The notes below the pieces were generated by a model that ran no database searches, was not told the origin of the DNA, and saw nothing but the letters and a program-made list of their open reading frames with translations. Below are positions 25,446-34,573 of a stretch of DNA of 64,000 nucleotides, piece after piece. This DNA comes from Alkalihalobacillus sp. BA299 (lineage in GTDB: Bacteria; Bacillota; Bacilli; Bacillales; Bacillaceae_F). Each line of letters begins with the position of its first letter. Position 1 is the stretch's first letter. Position numbers and translations under genes: made by a program. The stretch is from the NCBI RefSeq assembly GCF_017745675.1, contig NZ_JAFLJM010000008.1:124001-188000 (forward strand), in the 5' to 3' direction.

Positions 25446-25448
25446 CTC

Positions 25449-26225
25449 CTATCCTTCCCAAGTAAGAATGCTTTTTAATTCATGAAACACTGCTGGATTT
25501 CCAACAAGTACTTGATAGCCTTTTTCTTGCTTGATACTTAAAGTCTCTCCTTTTGCTTCCTTAATAATTAATAACCCTGCACAAATATCCCATTCCTGTA
25601 GCTTCAGCTCCCAATAACCATCAAACCGGCCCGCCGCCACTTGGCATAAATCCATCGCAGCACTTCCGGTTCTTCTTATGCCACCGACTTTAGTAATGAT
25701 TGCATTGAAATGATCAACATTGTTATTTGGATCCGTTGCACGGTCGTAAGGAAAGCCCGTACAAACAACCGCTTGATTTAATCGTTCCACGCCTGAAACA
25801 GAAATTGTTTTTCCATTTAAAGTTGCACCGCTTCCTTTGACCGCTTCATACATTTCATCTAGCTTCGGGACATACACCACCCCAATCACTGTTTCTCCTC
25901 GAAATTTAACTCCGACAGAAATACTGAAAAGCGGAAAGCCATGCGCAAAGTTAACCGTCCCATCAATCGGGTCGATTACCCATTCATATTCAGCCTGCCC
26001 TTCATGCCAGCCACTTTCTTCACTCATAATCGCATGGTCAGGATAGTGACTTTTGATTTGATCTATCAGGTACTGCTCACTCCACTCATCGACCTCCGTT
26101 ACTAAGTCGATGTCAGAGGACTTTGTTTTCATCTGAAACGGTTGTTCTATGCGAATTAATTGCTCTTTTCCTACTTCTTTTACCCATGCCTTTATATTTT
26201 CTTTGATGGCCATCCATTCTGTCAT
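25449..26225 (-). CDS. Inositol monophosphatase family protein
   Basis: A 258-residue Mg-dependent phosphatase. Metal-binding motifs are HAIMSEESGW (E), WVIDPIDGTVNFAHGFP (D-x-I-D-G-T) and LQEWDICAGLLII (WD). Candidate substrates are inositol phosphate, fructose-1,6-bisphosphate or 3'-phosphoadenosine 5'-phosphate; sequence alone does not decide. AAGGAGTGG before ATG 26225 sets the start; an upstream TTG adds ten unsupported residues. It is co-transcribed with ung. Confidence 0.88.
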   Translation of the reverse strand: MTEWMAIKENIKAWVKEVGKEQLIRIEQPFQMKTKSSDIDLVTEVDEWSEQYLIDQIKSHYPDHAIMSEESGWHEGQAEYEWVIDPIDGTVNFAHGFPLFSISVGVKFRGETVIGVVYVPKLDEMYEAVKGSGATLNGKTISVSGVERLNQAVVCTGFPYDRATDPNNNVDHFNAIITKVGGIRRTGSAAMDLCQVAAGRFDGYWELKLQEWDICAGLLIIKEAKGETLSIKQEKGYQVLVGNPAVFHELKSILTWEG

Positions 26226-26307
26226 TGGTACTCCACTCCTTATATTAAAGTTCAATTCTATATTATCCTATAATCTTTTCTACAAAAAACTTTAAAACAC
26301 ATCCCTA

Positions 26308-26334
26308 TAAAAAATAGCCTTCAAAATGAAGGCT
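26308..26334 (-). terminator. Terminator of the sugar operon
   Basis: AGCCTTC (26316-26322), 5-nt loop, GAAGGCT (26328-26334). On the minus strand a run of T follows (26314-26308). Confidence 0.8.
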
Positions 26335-26364
26335 TCCGGATAAACTTTTAGGGGGTATTAAAAA

Positions 26365-27300
26365 TTACACTATCACCTTTTCAATATGGATTTGGTCATA
26401 AATTTCTTTAAAATATGATAAATCGATTTCACCAGTTTTTTTATTCATTGCATTTAATATACCACAAGTATTTCCTACCCTTAATATTTCTTCATAACAC
26501 GAATTGCTGTGTATTTCTTTTACCATTCCAGCTACCATAGCATCTCCAGAACCAACAGGATTTATTACTTTTACGTTCGGTATACTAGCTTTATATATTT
26601 TATCGCCACAAAGAGCTATACTACCATTCTGACCTAATGAGACTACTATCATTTCAATATTATAATCTCTAAGTTTATATAATGAAGTTATTACGTCTTT
26701 TTCAGATTCAATTCTAACGTTAAGTAAATCTTCAATTTCAAATATATTTGGTTTTATTAGGAAAGGTGCAGCTAATAAGGATTCTCTTAATGAGGCACCA
26801 CTTGTATCTAAAACAAATTTTACTTTCTTCTCATTAACAAGCTTTATTAATTTATAATAATAATTACTACCTAAACTATGTGGTATACTCCCCGAAGCTG
26901 AAATCACTTTTAAATCTCGTTTCATTATTAGATTTAATATTAGCTGGAGAAGGGATTCGGATTCTCTTTCGGAAATCGTTGGACCCGTTTCAAGTATTTC
27001 AGTTTGTGACCCTTTAGAAAGGATTGCGATACAATTTCTTGTATCTTCATTAATTTCAACAAAGTTAGGAGTTATATTCATATGATTCAATTCTTTTTTT
27101 ATTAATTGACCATTCTCTCCTCCTAAAAAGCCAGTTGGCATAATTTCACAACCTAATTGCTTTAATACTTTTGAGACATTTAGTCCTTTTCCTCCAGCAG
27201 TTTTATAATAGTTACTACATCTATTGACTTCATTATTGTGAAATTCATCAATATAATAACATATATCAATAGATGGATTTAATGTAATGGTGCCAATCAT
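26365..27300 (-). CDS. 1-phosphofructokinase / tagatose-6-phosphate kinase family (PfkB superfamily)
   Basis: A 311-residue PfkB-superfamily kinase of the FruK/LacC subgroup. N-terminal TITLNPSIDICYYIDEF, TAGGKGLNVSKVLKQLG and the C-terminal anion hole NPVGSGDAMVAGM are diagnostic. It adds a second phosphate to a sugar monophosphate, giving a bisphosphate for the aldolase encoded in the same operon. Which sugar phosphate it uses cannot be read. Last gene of the operon, 64 nt after the other kinase. Confidence 0.88.
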   Translation of the reverse strand: MIGTITLNPSIDICYYIDEFHNNEVNRCSNYYKTAGGKGLNVSKVLKQLGCEIMPTGFLGGENGQLIKKELNHMNITPNFVEINEDTRNCIAILSKGSQTEILETGPTISERESESLLQLILNLIMKRDLKVISASGSIPHSLGSNYYYKLIKLVNEKKVKFVLDTSGASLRESLLAAPFLIKPNIFEIEDLLNVRIESEKDVITSLYKLRDYNIEMIVVSLGQNGSIALCGDKIYKASIPNVKVINPVGSGDAMVAGMVKEIHSNSCYEEILRVGNTCGILNAMNKKTGEIDLSYFKEIYDQIHIEKVIV

Positions 27301-27364
27301 TTTTATATCTCCTATACTTTTATTGTGTGGGATAAACCTTTATTTTTAATATATAAGTAATCTG

Positions 27365-28312
27365 CTACTTAACCCCAATAAATTCTTTATATATTTTTTT
27401 TAATTCATTAAGATTTGTATTCCCTTCCATTGGCCCTTTTTTAGTAACTGCTTTTGCTCCTGCTATGGATGCAAGATTCATAGCCTCAATATAACCAACT
27501 CCTTGATTTATACAAGATATAAAAGTGCCTCCAAAGCAATCTCCTGCTCCAGTTGGATCGATTTCATCAACTTTATAAGGCATTCCAAGTTCTATCAAGT
27601 CTTTTGTATATAGAGTAGATCCTCGACTCCCTCTTTTGATAACAACAATTTCTGTACCATTATTTATTAACAATTCTACACTTTTTTGTTCATCTTCTAC
27701 TCCGGTTAAATAAAACAGTTCTTTTTCACCGGCTAAAACTATATGTGATTGATATAGAATATCTACTAATAAATTTCTTTTTTCAATATCGTTGATGATT
27801 TCTTTTCTAACATTAGGGTCAAATGAAATTTTTGTACCATTTTTCTTAGAAAGTTTTATTCCCTTTAAGATTGCATTATAAACACCTTTGTTATAGATAG
27901 CAGAACCCATGATATGGAAGTAGTTACAGTTCATAAATTCTTCTTCCTTTATGTAACTTTCATTTATTTTTCCACAAGCTGCATTAGAAATATGAAATAT
28001 AAAGTCTCGATCTCCATTATCCTTATAGGTAACAAAGGCAACCCCTGTTGTTTGGGTTTCTAACACCTTAATACTTGAAGTATCTACTCCATCGGTTTTT
28101 AAACGGTCAATATTTATTTTGCCAAAACCATCGTTACCGACTGCTGATATTATCAGCGTATTACTTCCACATTTAGCTGCTTGGTCAATAAATATGGCTG
28201 GAGCTCCACTTGGGAAAGGTCCTACGAAGTCTCCCGTTTCATCAAATTTTTGACCAATATCTTTTGCCATAATTTCAACAAGTATTTCTCCAATTGTAAT
28301 AATTTCAGCCAT
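27365..28312 (-). CDS. PfkB family ketosugar kinase
   Basis: A 315-residue ribokinase-like protein. The N-terminal GEILVEIMA, the substrate-loop segment PSGAPAIFIDQAAKCG, and the C-terminal DPTGAGDCFGGTFIS, with its catalytic aspartate, are visible. It resembles bacterial fructokinase/tagatose-kinase-type sequences and probably phosphorylates the imported sugar first. With the FruK/LacC-type kinase it forms a two-step phosphorylation to a bisphosphate. Initiation is at ATG 28312. Confidence 0.87.
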   Translation of the reverse strand: MAEIITIGEILVEIMAKDIGQKFDETGDFVGPFPSGAPAIFIDQAAKCGSNTLIISAVGNDGFGKINIDRLKTDGVDTSSIKVLETQTTGVAFVTYKDNGDRDFIFHISNAACGKINESYIKEEEFMNCNYFHIMGSAIYNKGVYNAILKGIKLSKKNGTKISFDPNVRKEIINDIEKRNLLVDILYQSHIVLAGEKELFYLTGVEDEQKSVELLINNGTEIVVIKRGSRGSTLYTKDLIELGMPYKVDEIDPTGAGDCFGGTFISCINQGVGYIEAMNLASIAGAKAVTKKGPMEGNTNLNELKKIYKEFIGVK

Positions 28313-28333
28313 TTGCAGTCACTCCATTTTTAT

Positions 28334-29296
28334 TTATTTACCAAGCATTCTCTCTTTATTTCTTACATCAATATATACAGCCACTATTATTATTAGTCCT
28401 TTTACAATTTGCTGAAAATAATAAGGCAACCCAATTAAGTTCATTCCATTATTAATGACACCAATAATTAAAGCTCCTATGAACGTTCCAAATACAGTTC
28501 CATATCCACCCATTAAGCTTGTTCCACCTAATACAGCGGCAGCAATGGCATCCAATTCGTAACCAACAGCAGCATTAGGTTGTGCAGAATATAGTCTAGA
28601 AGATAAAAGAATTCCACTCACTGCAGAAGCTACACCAGAAATGATAAAGATTTTCATTTGTAAAGAAACTGTATTTATACCTACATATTCTGCAGCTAGT
28701 TTATTGCCTCCAACCATTTTGGCTTGTCGTCCAAACTTTGTTTTTGCAAGTACGATATGAAATATCACCATTAATACGATTACGATTAATACTGGAATCG
28801 GAAGAAAATTAAAGAACTTTTGATTTCCTAGAGATAAAATAAACGAGCTTTCGATTTGAATAGGTCTAGCATCTGTAATAGAATATCCAATCCCTCTGAA
28901 AATTCCCATTGTGGCAACGGTTACAATAAACGTCGCAATTCTAAACTTAGCACTTACATATCCATTAAATAAACCAGCTAGCCCCCCTACAATTAAGACA
29001 GCAGCAATTGCAATAAATTCATTAAATCCACTTGATAACATTACTCCTAATACGACACCACATAGTGCTAAAATGGATCCAACAGATAAATCAATTTGCC
29101 CAATCATTAAAACAAAAGTCATACCAAAAGCTAATATTGCAATAATTGAAACTTGAGAGAAAATATTTAGTATGTTGTTTACATTTAAAAAGTTAGGACT
29201 TAAAATGGAAAATAAAAAGATTAATCCAAATAGTGCTAGTAATACACCTCCGTAACTTTTAAAAATTCTATTTTCTGTAATTTTCTTTATCTCCAT
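28334..29296 (-). CDS. Sugar ABC transporter permease (RbsC type)
   Basis: A 320-residue BPD_transp_2 permease with 8-10 hydrophobic segments. IGQIDLSVGSILALCGV, KFRIATFIVTVATMGIFRG and AVLGGTSLMGGYGTVFGT are standard RbsC motifs. It forms the channel of the importer. It lies 3 nt after the ATPase gene. Confidence 0.94.
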   Translation of the reverse strand: MEIKKITENRIFKSYGGVLLALFGLIFLFSILSPNFLNVNNILNIFSQVSIIAILAFGMTFVLMIGQIDLSVGSILALCGVVLGVMLSSGFNEFIAIAAVLIVGGLAGLFNGYVSAKFRIATFIVTVATMGIFRGIGYSITDARPIQIESSFILSLGNQKFFNFLPIPVLIVIVLMVIFHIVLAKTKFGRQAKMVGGNKLAAEYVGINTVSLQMKIFIISGVASAVSGILLSSRLYSAQPNAAVGYELDAIAAAVLGGTSLMGGYGTVFGTFIGALIIGVINNGMNLIGLPYYFQQIVKGLIIIVAVYIDVRNKERMLGK

Positions 29297-29299
29297 TGT

Positions 29300-30811
29300 T
29301 TATTCACCCCGCTTAGTAATATAGGACATAATCTCTTCTTGTGTCGTATTCTTTGGATCTAATTCACTTACAATTTTTTTATCATTAACAACTAATAATC
29401 TATCTGAAACGTTTAATATTTCTGGTAATTCAGACGAAATTAAGATAATACCTACACCTTTTCTAGCAAGCTCAATCATTAGTTTATAGATTTCAAACTT
29501 TGCACCAACATCTATACCCCTAGTAGGTTCATCTAATATTAGAATTTCTGGCTCAATTTCAAACCATTTAGATAAAACGATTTTTTGTTGATTTCCCCCA
29601 CTTAGTTTATTGACGGTTTGATAAACATTTGGTGTTTTTATTTTAAGATTATCTTTATGTTCTTTTGTGATTTGCACTTCTTTTTGATGGTCAATCAATT
29701 TGAATTTGTTTAATACTTTTCCAATATTAGCAAAGGTAACGTTTTCATAAACACTGGCTGATAGTACAAGTCCTTCATGCTTTCTATCCTCAGTAACAAA
29801 AGCAATTTTGTGCTCAATAGCGGAAAAAGCATTTTTTACATTTACCTTTTTTCCATGTAAAAACATATCTCCTTTATCTTTTTTTAGCATTCCAAAAATT
29901 CCTTGAACGATTTCTGTTCTTCCTGACCCCATTAATCCATATAAACCTAATATTTCACCAGGTCTGACAAATAAATTAATACCATGGTAATAACCCTTTT
30001 TATTATAATCTTTTAGTTCTAACAATTTTTCATCTTTAATAAACTTAAAATCTTTAATAGGATAGACTTTGTCCATTTCTCTACCGACCATCATTTTGAT
30101 TAGTTCATCGGTAGTGGTTTTACTTGTTTCAACAGTCCCTATATATTTCCCATCTCTTAATACACTTACGTAATCTGTTATTGTAAAAATTTCTTCCATT
30201 CTATGAGAGATATAGATAATAGAAGTTCCTTGACTTTTTAATTTATTAATAATTTCATACAACTTCTCTGTTTCCTTACTACTTAATGCAGAGGTAGGTT
30301 CATCCATTATAATAATTTTAGGATTAGTAGATAATGCTTTTACGATTTCAACCATCTGCTGGTTAGAAATCGATAGTTCATTCACGACCTTTGTAGGAGA
30401 AATATCTAAATCAAGTTCGGCAAGTAATTTCCTTGCTTTTTTGTTCATAGCATTGTCATCGATCATTCCATATCGAATAGGCTCTTGTAAGGCAAATATA
30501 TTTTCAGCTACAGTCATATTTGGACTTAAACTAAGTTCTTGATAGATTATACTAATCCCTAAATCTTTTGCGTGTACTACATCTTTTATTTCAACTTTGT
30601 CTCCAAAAAAATATATCTCCCCTTCATCAGGAGTATAAGAACCTGATAATATTTTCATTAATGTAGATTTACCTGCCCCATTCTCTCCTAAAAGAGCTAA
30701 TGCTTTACCTTTTTCAAGACTTATATTAACTCCATCAAGAGCAACAACCCCTGGAAACACTTTACGAATACCCTTCATTTCAAGTATAGTCTGCAAAAGT
30801 ATCACGCCCAT
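29300..30811 (-). CDS. Sugar ABC transporter ATP-binding protein (RbsA type)
   Basis: A 503-residue tandem ATPase. First domain: Walker A LLGENGAGKSTLMKILSG, signature ELSISNQQMVEIVKAL, Walker B IIMDEPTSALS. Second domain: GLYGLMGSGRTE with degenerate Walker A, signature LSGGNQQKIVLSKW and Walker B LILDEPTRGIDVG. It drives sugar import with the permease and RbsB-type protein. The start is uncertain: ATG 30811 has a weak ribosome site, and a TTG at 30796 is better spaced from GGGCGTGAT. Confidence 0.93.
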   Translation of the reverse strand: MGVILLQTILEMKGIRKVFPGVVALDGVNISLEKGKALALLGENGAGKSTLMKILSGSYTPDEGEIYFFGDKVEIKDVVHAKDLGISIIYQELSLSPNMTVAENIFALQEPIRYGMIDDNAMNKKARKLLAELDLDISPTKVVNELSISNQQMVEIVKALSTNPKIIIMDEPTSALSSKETEKLYEIINKLKSQGTSIIYISHRMEEIFTITDYVSVLRDGKYIGTVETSKTTTDELIKMMVGREMDKVYPIKDFKFIKDEKLLELKDYNKKGYYHGINLFVRPGEILGLYGLMGSGRTEIVQGIFGMLKKDKGDMFLHGKKVNVKNAFSAIEHKIAFVTEDRKHEGLVLSASVYENVTFANIGKVLNKFKLIDHQKEVQITKEHKDNLKIKTPNVYQTVNKLSGGNQQKIVLSKWFEIEPEILILDEPTRGIDVGAKFEIYKLMIELARKGVGIILISSELPEILNVSDRLLVVNDKKIVSELDPKNTTQEEIMSYITKRGE

Positions 30812-30889
30812 TTCTATCTTTTAAGAGTCTATGTAATTACCTTAAATTTTGAAGAAATACCTAAAATTAGGTATTTCTTCAAAAAATGA

Positions 30890-31876
30890 TTAATTTAAAT
30901 CGATTGTTACTTTATCATTTTCAACGCTTACATCAACAAATCCCTTTCCAAATACATAAAGACCAGGTGTGATTGGAATTAATTTTTCAACAGTTTCACC
31001 TTTTGCTAATTTGATTGCGTTTAAAATTCCTTCCGAGCCCATTTTATCAGGAAATTGAACAACTACAGCTTTAAAAGCGTTCTCATTATCCACCGAATTT
31101 CTAGCTTCCTCAAGACCATCAAACCCTACGACAAGAGCATCAGAGTTTCTTTCTGAAATAGCCGCAGTCGCAGCAATTGCCATATCGTCACCAAATCCAA
31201 AAATCCCGTCAAGGTTCGAATTACTTGTTAACATATCCTCAGAAGCATTCTTTGCTTCTTCTCTGGTACGACCAGGCAATTCGGTAACTATATCTAGGTT
31301 AGAGTACGTATCAGCAATTCTCTTAAACCCGTCAATTCGATCTCTAACAGATTGAACCTCTGGATAAGTAATAAGACCAACTTCACCATCTTCACCAAGG
31401 AATTGTGCCATCGCTTCAGCAGCGATCATTCCACCTGTAAAGTTATCGGTTGCAATATGCGAATCAACTTCTACACCATTTGCACTAATATCGACTGTTA
31501 CAACCGGTATGTTAGCTTCTTGAGCTTTAATAACTGCACCTCTTACACCGTCTGAATCAACAGGAGTAATAATAATCACATCTACACCACTATTAATAAA
31601 ATCTTCAATAGCTGAGATTTGACGGTTTAAGTCTTGGTCTGCAATTGAAACCGTTAAATCAACATTTTGAGTTTCAGCTTCTTTTTCCATTTCTTCTTTA
31701 ATAGCCACATAAAACGGATGTGATTGAGTTAGAATTGATGCACCAATTTTAATCTTTTCCTCTCCTGCATCACTTCCAGAGCTTCCTGTACTTCCACCAG
31801 TATCTTCACTACCACAAGCAGATAATAAACCAATTACTAATACAGAAATAAAGAAAAACGATAACGCTCTCTTCAT
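30890..31876 (-). CDS. Sugar-binding lipoprotein (RbsB type)
   Basis: A 328-residue periplasmic-binding-protein-1-like lipoprotein. The signal peptide ends in the lipobox LSAC at about residue 21, followed by a Gly/Ser linker. SILTQSHPFYVAIKEEME, IITPVDSDGVRGAVIKAQ and VVTVDISANG are typical of monosaccharide-binding members. It delivers the sugar to the ABC permease. About 80 nt separates it from the ATPase gene, holding a short AT-rich inverted repeat (ATACCTAA...TTAGGTAT) that may tune expression. Confidence 0.93.
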   Translation of the reverse strand: MKRALSFFFISVLVIGLLSACGSEDTGGSTGSSGSDAGEEKIKIGASILTQSHPFYVAIKEEMEKEAETQNVDLTVSIADQDLNRQISAIEDFINSGVDVIIITPVDSDGVRGAVIKAQEANIPVVTVDISANGVEVDSHIATDNFTGGMIAAEAMAQFLGEDGEVGLITYPEVQSVRDRIDGFKRIADTYSNLDIVTELPGRTREEAKNASEDMLTSNSNLDGIFGFGDDMAIAATAAISERNSDALVVGFDGLEEARNSVDNENAFKAVVVQFPDKMGSEGILNAIKLAKGETVEKLIPITPGLYVFGKGFVDVSVENDKVTIDLN

Positions 31877-31904
31877 ATTTCCATCCCCCTAATCTTGTTT
31901 TCTA

Positions 31905-32762
31905 TTATTTTGCTTTTCCAATACTACCAGCTAACTCAATTTTTTCGATCGCCAATTTCTTTACAGTTTCCTTTGCAGGTACCATGTATTTTCGAGGGTC
32001 AAATTCAGTTGGATTTTCCTCAAAGAATTGGATTAAGGATTGTGAAAAGGCATTTTTCAGTTCTGTAGCTACATTTACTTTAGCCATCCCTAGAGAAATG
32101 CAGTGCTTTACTTGTTCAGCCGGTATCCCAGATCCCCCATGCAATACTAAAGGGACTTTAACTCTTCTAGATATCTCATCAATTCGTTTAAAATCAATGT
32201 TAGGTTCCCCTTTATAAATACCATGAGCAGTACCGATAGCAGGTGCTAATGTTGGAACTCCCGTAACTTCAACAAACTCTTCACACTCTTTTGGGTCTGC
32301 TAAAAGAGCATCTTCCTCACTTACGACAATGTCATCTTCTACACCACCAACTTTTCCAAGTTCGGCTTCTACATTGACATTTAAAATTTTGGCTAATTCA
32401 ACCACTTTTTTTGTCTTTTCGACATTTTGTTCAAATGGAAACATTGAAGCATCGATCATGACTGATGTATAACCAGCATACATACACTTCACAATTAGGT
32501 CGTAGTCTTGGCAATGGTCAAGATGTAATGCAATTGGAATATTTGCATTTTTAGCAGCTGACTGTGCAGCAGAAACGATATAATCAGCCCCTAAATGTTT
32601 TACTGTACCAACAGTTGATTGTAAAATTAACGGGGAGCGGCACTCTTCTGCAGCATCAACCACAGCTTGCAGCATTTCTAGGGTATGTATGTTAAAAGCA
32701 ACAATACCATAACCTTCTTCTCTTGCTTCATTTAATAATGGAGTCGAAGAAACTAATTTCAT
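31905..32762 (-). CDS. Class II fructose/tagatose-bisphosphate aldolase family protein
   Basis: A 285-residue zinc aldolase. IPIALHLDHCQDYDLIVKCM carries the catalytic Asp and a zinc His, VEAELGKVGGVEDD the conserved glutamate loop, GTAHGIYKGEP and VLHGGSGIP two further zinc histidines. Length is close to GatY/KbaY and B. subtilis IolJ/FbaA relatives. It would cleave a ketohexose bisphosphate, or a related phosphosugar, to triose phosphates. It is the promoter-proximal gene of the operon. Confidence 0.92.
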   Translation of the reverse strand: MKLVSSTPLLNEAREEGYGIVAFNIHTLEMLQAVVDAAEECRSPLILQSTVGTVKHLGADYIVSAAQSAAKNANIPIALHLDHCQDYDLIVKCMYAGYTSVMIDASMFPFEQNVEKTKKVVELAKILNVNVEAELGKVGGVEDDIVVSEEDALLADPKECEEFVEVTGVPTLAPAIGTAHGIYKGEPNIDFKRIDEISRRVKVPLVLHGGSGIPAEQVKHCISLGMAKVNVATELKNAFSQSLIQFFEENPTEFDPRKYMVPAKETVKKLAIEKIELAGSIGKAK

Positions 32763-32852
32763 TCAATTCACCCCCTTTCAAATAAATAATGTTTATTTAA
32801 AATAAGAAACTACTAAATCAAACTATGGTTTCAAATATATAGAGACCTAAAA

Positions 32853-32866
32853 TTAAAACGTTTCAA
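32853..32866. promoter_or_regulatory. LacI-type operator before the sugar operon
   Basis: The minus-strand sequence TTGAAACGTTTTAA is identical to the one at 33962-33975 before lacI. TTGAAA inside it is also the best -35 for the aldolase gene, so binding would block RNA polymerase. Downstream at 32880-32893, TGGAACCGCTTTCT is a weak cre-like sequence with two mismatches. Confidence 0.75.
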
Positions 32867-32914
32867 TTTCTATATAAAATGGAACCGCTTTCTTTAAAGT
32901 ATAAAAATCTACAT

Positions 32915-33916
32915 TTATTGTAAATTTTTAACTGATTTTGTTTCAATTAACTGAGTTTTAAGTCTTTGAATTTGAGGAAAGTTACTAAAATCACCTTTCA
33001 TTCGTTTTAATAGGATTTCCGCAGCTTGAATACCAATGTCTTTGCACGGTTGAACCACCACGGAAACAGGTGGATTAAACATTTGGAAAAGTTCTGTTTG
33101 ATCATACCCACATATCGATATATCCTTACCTATTTGCAAGCCTTTTTCCATCATTGTTTTCATTGAATTTACAGTGATCGGGTAATTTGTAGTAAAAATA
33201 GCAGTAGGTCTTTCCTCTAAGTTTAGAAGCTGCTGAAAAGCATCAACCCCCCCATGTTTAGAGTATTCAGAATAAACAATATAATCATTATTTATCTCAA
33301 TATTATAGTCGGTTAGGGCTCGTAAATAGCCGGTTAAACGCTCTTGAGCGGTGTATATTTCTGTAGGACCCGAAATAATTCCAATTTTTTTGTGACCTCT
33401 ATTAATTATCATTTCAACCGCTGAATAAGCGCCGTTAACATTGTCACAAACTACAGCATCTAACTCACAATCTTTTACAAGTCTATCTATTAATACAACC
33501 GGTATCCCCTCATCAATTATTTCATCAATCTGTAATTCTGAAGAGGTTACGGGCATTATAATAATCCCATCTACATGTTTGTTTTTTAAATAATTCATTT
33601 TTTCAATCTGCTGTTTAAGACTGTCATTCGCACTACAAATGACAAGGCCATAATTTAGAGGGTTTAGAATATCTTCTATCCCTTCAATAACTTGTGTACA
33701 AAAAATATCAGTAATACGTGGAATTAAGACACCTATTGTATAAGTTTTGTTTGTTCTTAAACCACGTGCAATAGGATTAAAAGTAAAATTGAGCTGTTCA
33801 ATAGCTTGCTCAATTTTCAGACGGTTAGCTTCTTTTATTTTGTGGCCATTTATATACCGTGATACAGTTCCTATAGATACATTAGATAATTTAGCTACAT
33901 CTTTTATAGTAGACAT
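32915..33916 (-). CDS. LacI family transcriptional regulator
   Basis: A 333-residue repressor. The N-terminal helix-turn-helix and hinge read STIKDVAKLSNVSIGTVSRY and GHKIKEANRLKIEQAI. A periplasmic-binding-protein-like sugar domain follows (YTIGVLIPRITDIF onward). AAAGGTGAAAATA before ATG 33916 gives the start; an upstream extension of 41 residues would run through the operators. It most likely represses the adjacent importer-kinase-aldolase operon and itself. Confidence 0.92.
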   Translation of the reverse strand: MSTIKDVAKLSNVSIGTVSRYINGHKIKEANRLKIEQAIEQLNFTFNPIARGLRTNKTYTIGVLIPRITDIFCTQVIEGIEDILNPLNYGLVICSANDSLKQQIEKMNYLKNKHVDGIIIMPVTSSELQIDEIIDEGIPVVLIDRLVKDCELDAVVCDNVNGAYSAVEMIINRGHKKIGIISGPTEIYTAQERLTGYLRALTDYNIEINNDYIVYSEYSKHGGVDAFQQLLNLEERPTAIFTTNYPITVNSMKTMMEKGLQIGKDISICGYDQTELFQMFNPPVSVVVQPCKDIGIQAAEILLKRMKGDFSNFPQIQRLKTQLIETKSVKNLQ

Positions 33917-33929
33917 TATTTTCACCTTT

Positions 33930-33943
33930 TTGAAACGTTTACA
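33930..33943. promoter_or_regulatory. LacI-type operator, lacI-proximal
   Basis: TTGAAACGTTTACA, sharing 12 of 14 bases with the other two operators. It is centred 32 bp, about three helical turns, from the next one. Confidence 0.65.
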
Positions 33944-33961
33944 ATTTTCAAAAAATAAAAA

Positions 33962-33975
33962 TTGAAACGTTTTAA
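33962..33975. promoter_or_regulatory. LacI-type operator, distal
   Basis: TTGAAACGTTTTAA with the palindromic core AAACGTTT, identical to the operator in front of the aldolase gene. Confidence 0.72.
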
Positions 33976-34122
33976 TTTTTGATTTATCTAAATAATAATG
34001 CATAAGTTTTCTAGAGTCAATACCTTTTATTATTTTCAATAAATGAATCTCCTACCTCTGCTCTCTTTTTTAATTTTCTGGGCTCAAGACGTGCTATACC
34101 TTAAAGGATTTAGTATGATAGA

Positions 34123-34191
34123 GGTAGTATCATTTGGAGCAACTCCATCATGAAGTCACTACCTTATATACAACTCTTCATCAATTGATGA
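34123..34191 (+). promoter_or_regulatory. Possible structured leader and palindrome before yojF-bshB2
   Basis: GGTAGT (34123-34128) can pair with ACTACC (34158-34163), enclosing GGAG/CTCC with a 3-nt loop. A perfect 14-bp palindrome, TCATCAATTGATGA (34178-34191), lies just before the ribosome site. A TATGAT at 34113 may be a -10. Whether this is an operator or RNA structure is open. Confidence 0.4.
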
Positions 34192-34210
34192 TGAAAAGGA
34201 GGAAAAACCT

Positions 34211-34555
34211 TTGGAAGCTATAAATAAAGAATTAGTTCAACAAGCGATTAATCACTTAGCAAACCGCGAAGTGTATGTACATCTTGAAACAACGAACGGT
34301 GCGTATACCGCTTATCGAAACGGTACACCTTTCTCAGCTGGAGTTTTTATTCGCAACAGTAAAATCTCATTTGAACATGGTAAAGTTACTGGTGAGGGTC
34401 CTTTTCGAGTAGGGCTAAAAATAGAATTAGGTTGGGTCTATGCAGAAGGTGTGACACACTGGACGATGGAAGGCGAACAAATACTACTCGCAGGATTAGA
34501 TGATAAAGGACGTTTAGCCGTTTCACTTCAATTGAGTCCACAGCCATTTAAGTAA
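34211..34555 (+). CDS. yojF: YojF family protein (DUF1806)
   Basis: A 114-residue protein with the DUF1806 pattern REVYVHLETTNGAYTAYRNG, NSKISFEHGKVTGEGPFRVGLK and GWVYAEGVTHW. It regularly precedes bshB2; biochemical role unknown. TTG is the start, preceded by AAGGAGG with 8-nt spacing. The pair forms an operon ending at a strong terminator. Confidence 0.9.
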   Translation: MEAINKELVQQAINHLANREVYVHLETTNGAYTAYRNGTPFSAGVFIRNSKISFEHGKVTGEGPFRVGLKIELGWVYAEGVTHWTMEGEQILLAGLDDKGRLAVSLQLSPQPFK

Positions 34556-34573
34556 AAGGAGGTCATGGTCTGT

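Noticed and set aside
33930-33975. cre sites for CcpA before lacI
   Set aside because: TTGAAACGTTT lacks the base between the TGWAA and CG elements of cre; the exact repetition before both lacI and the aldolase gene fits the local LacI protein instead.
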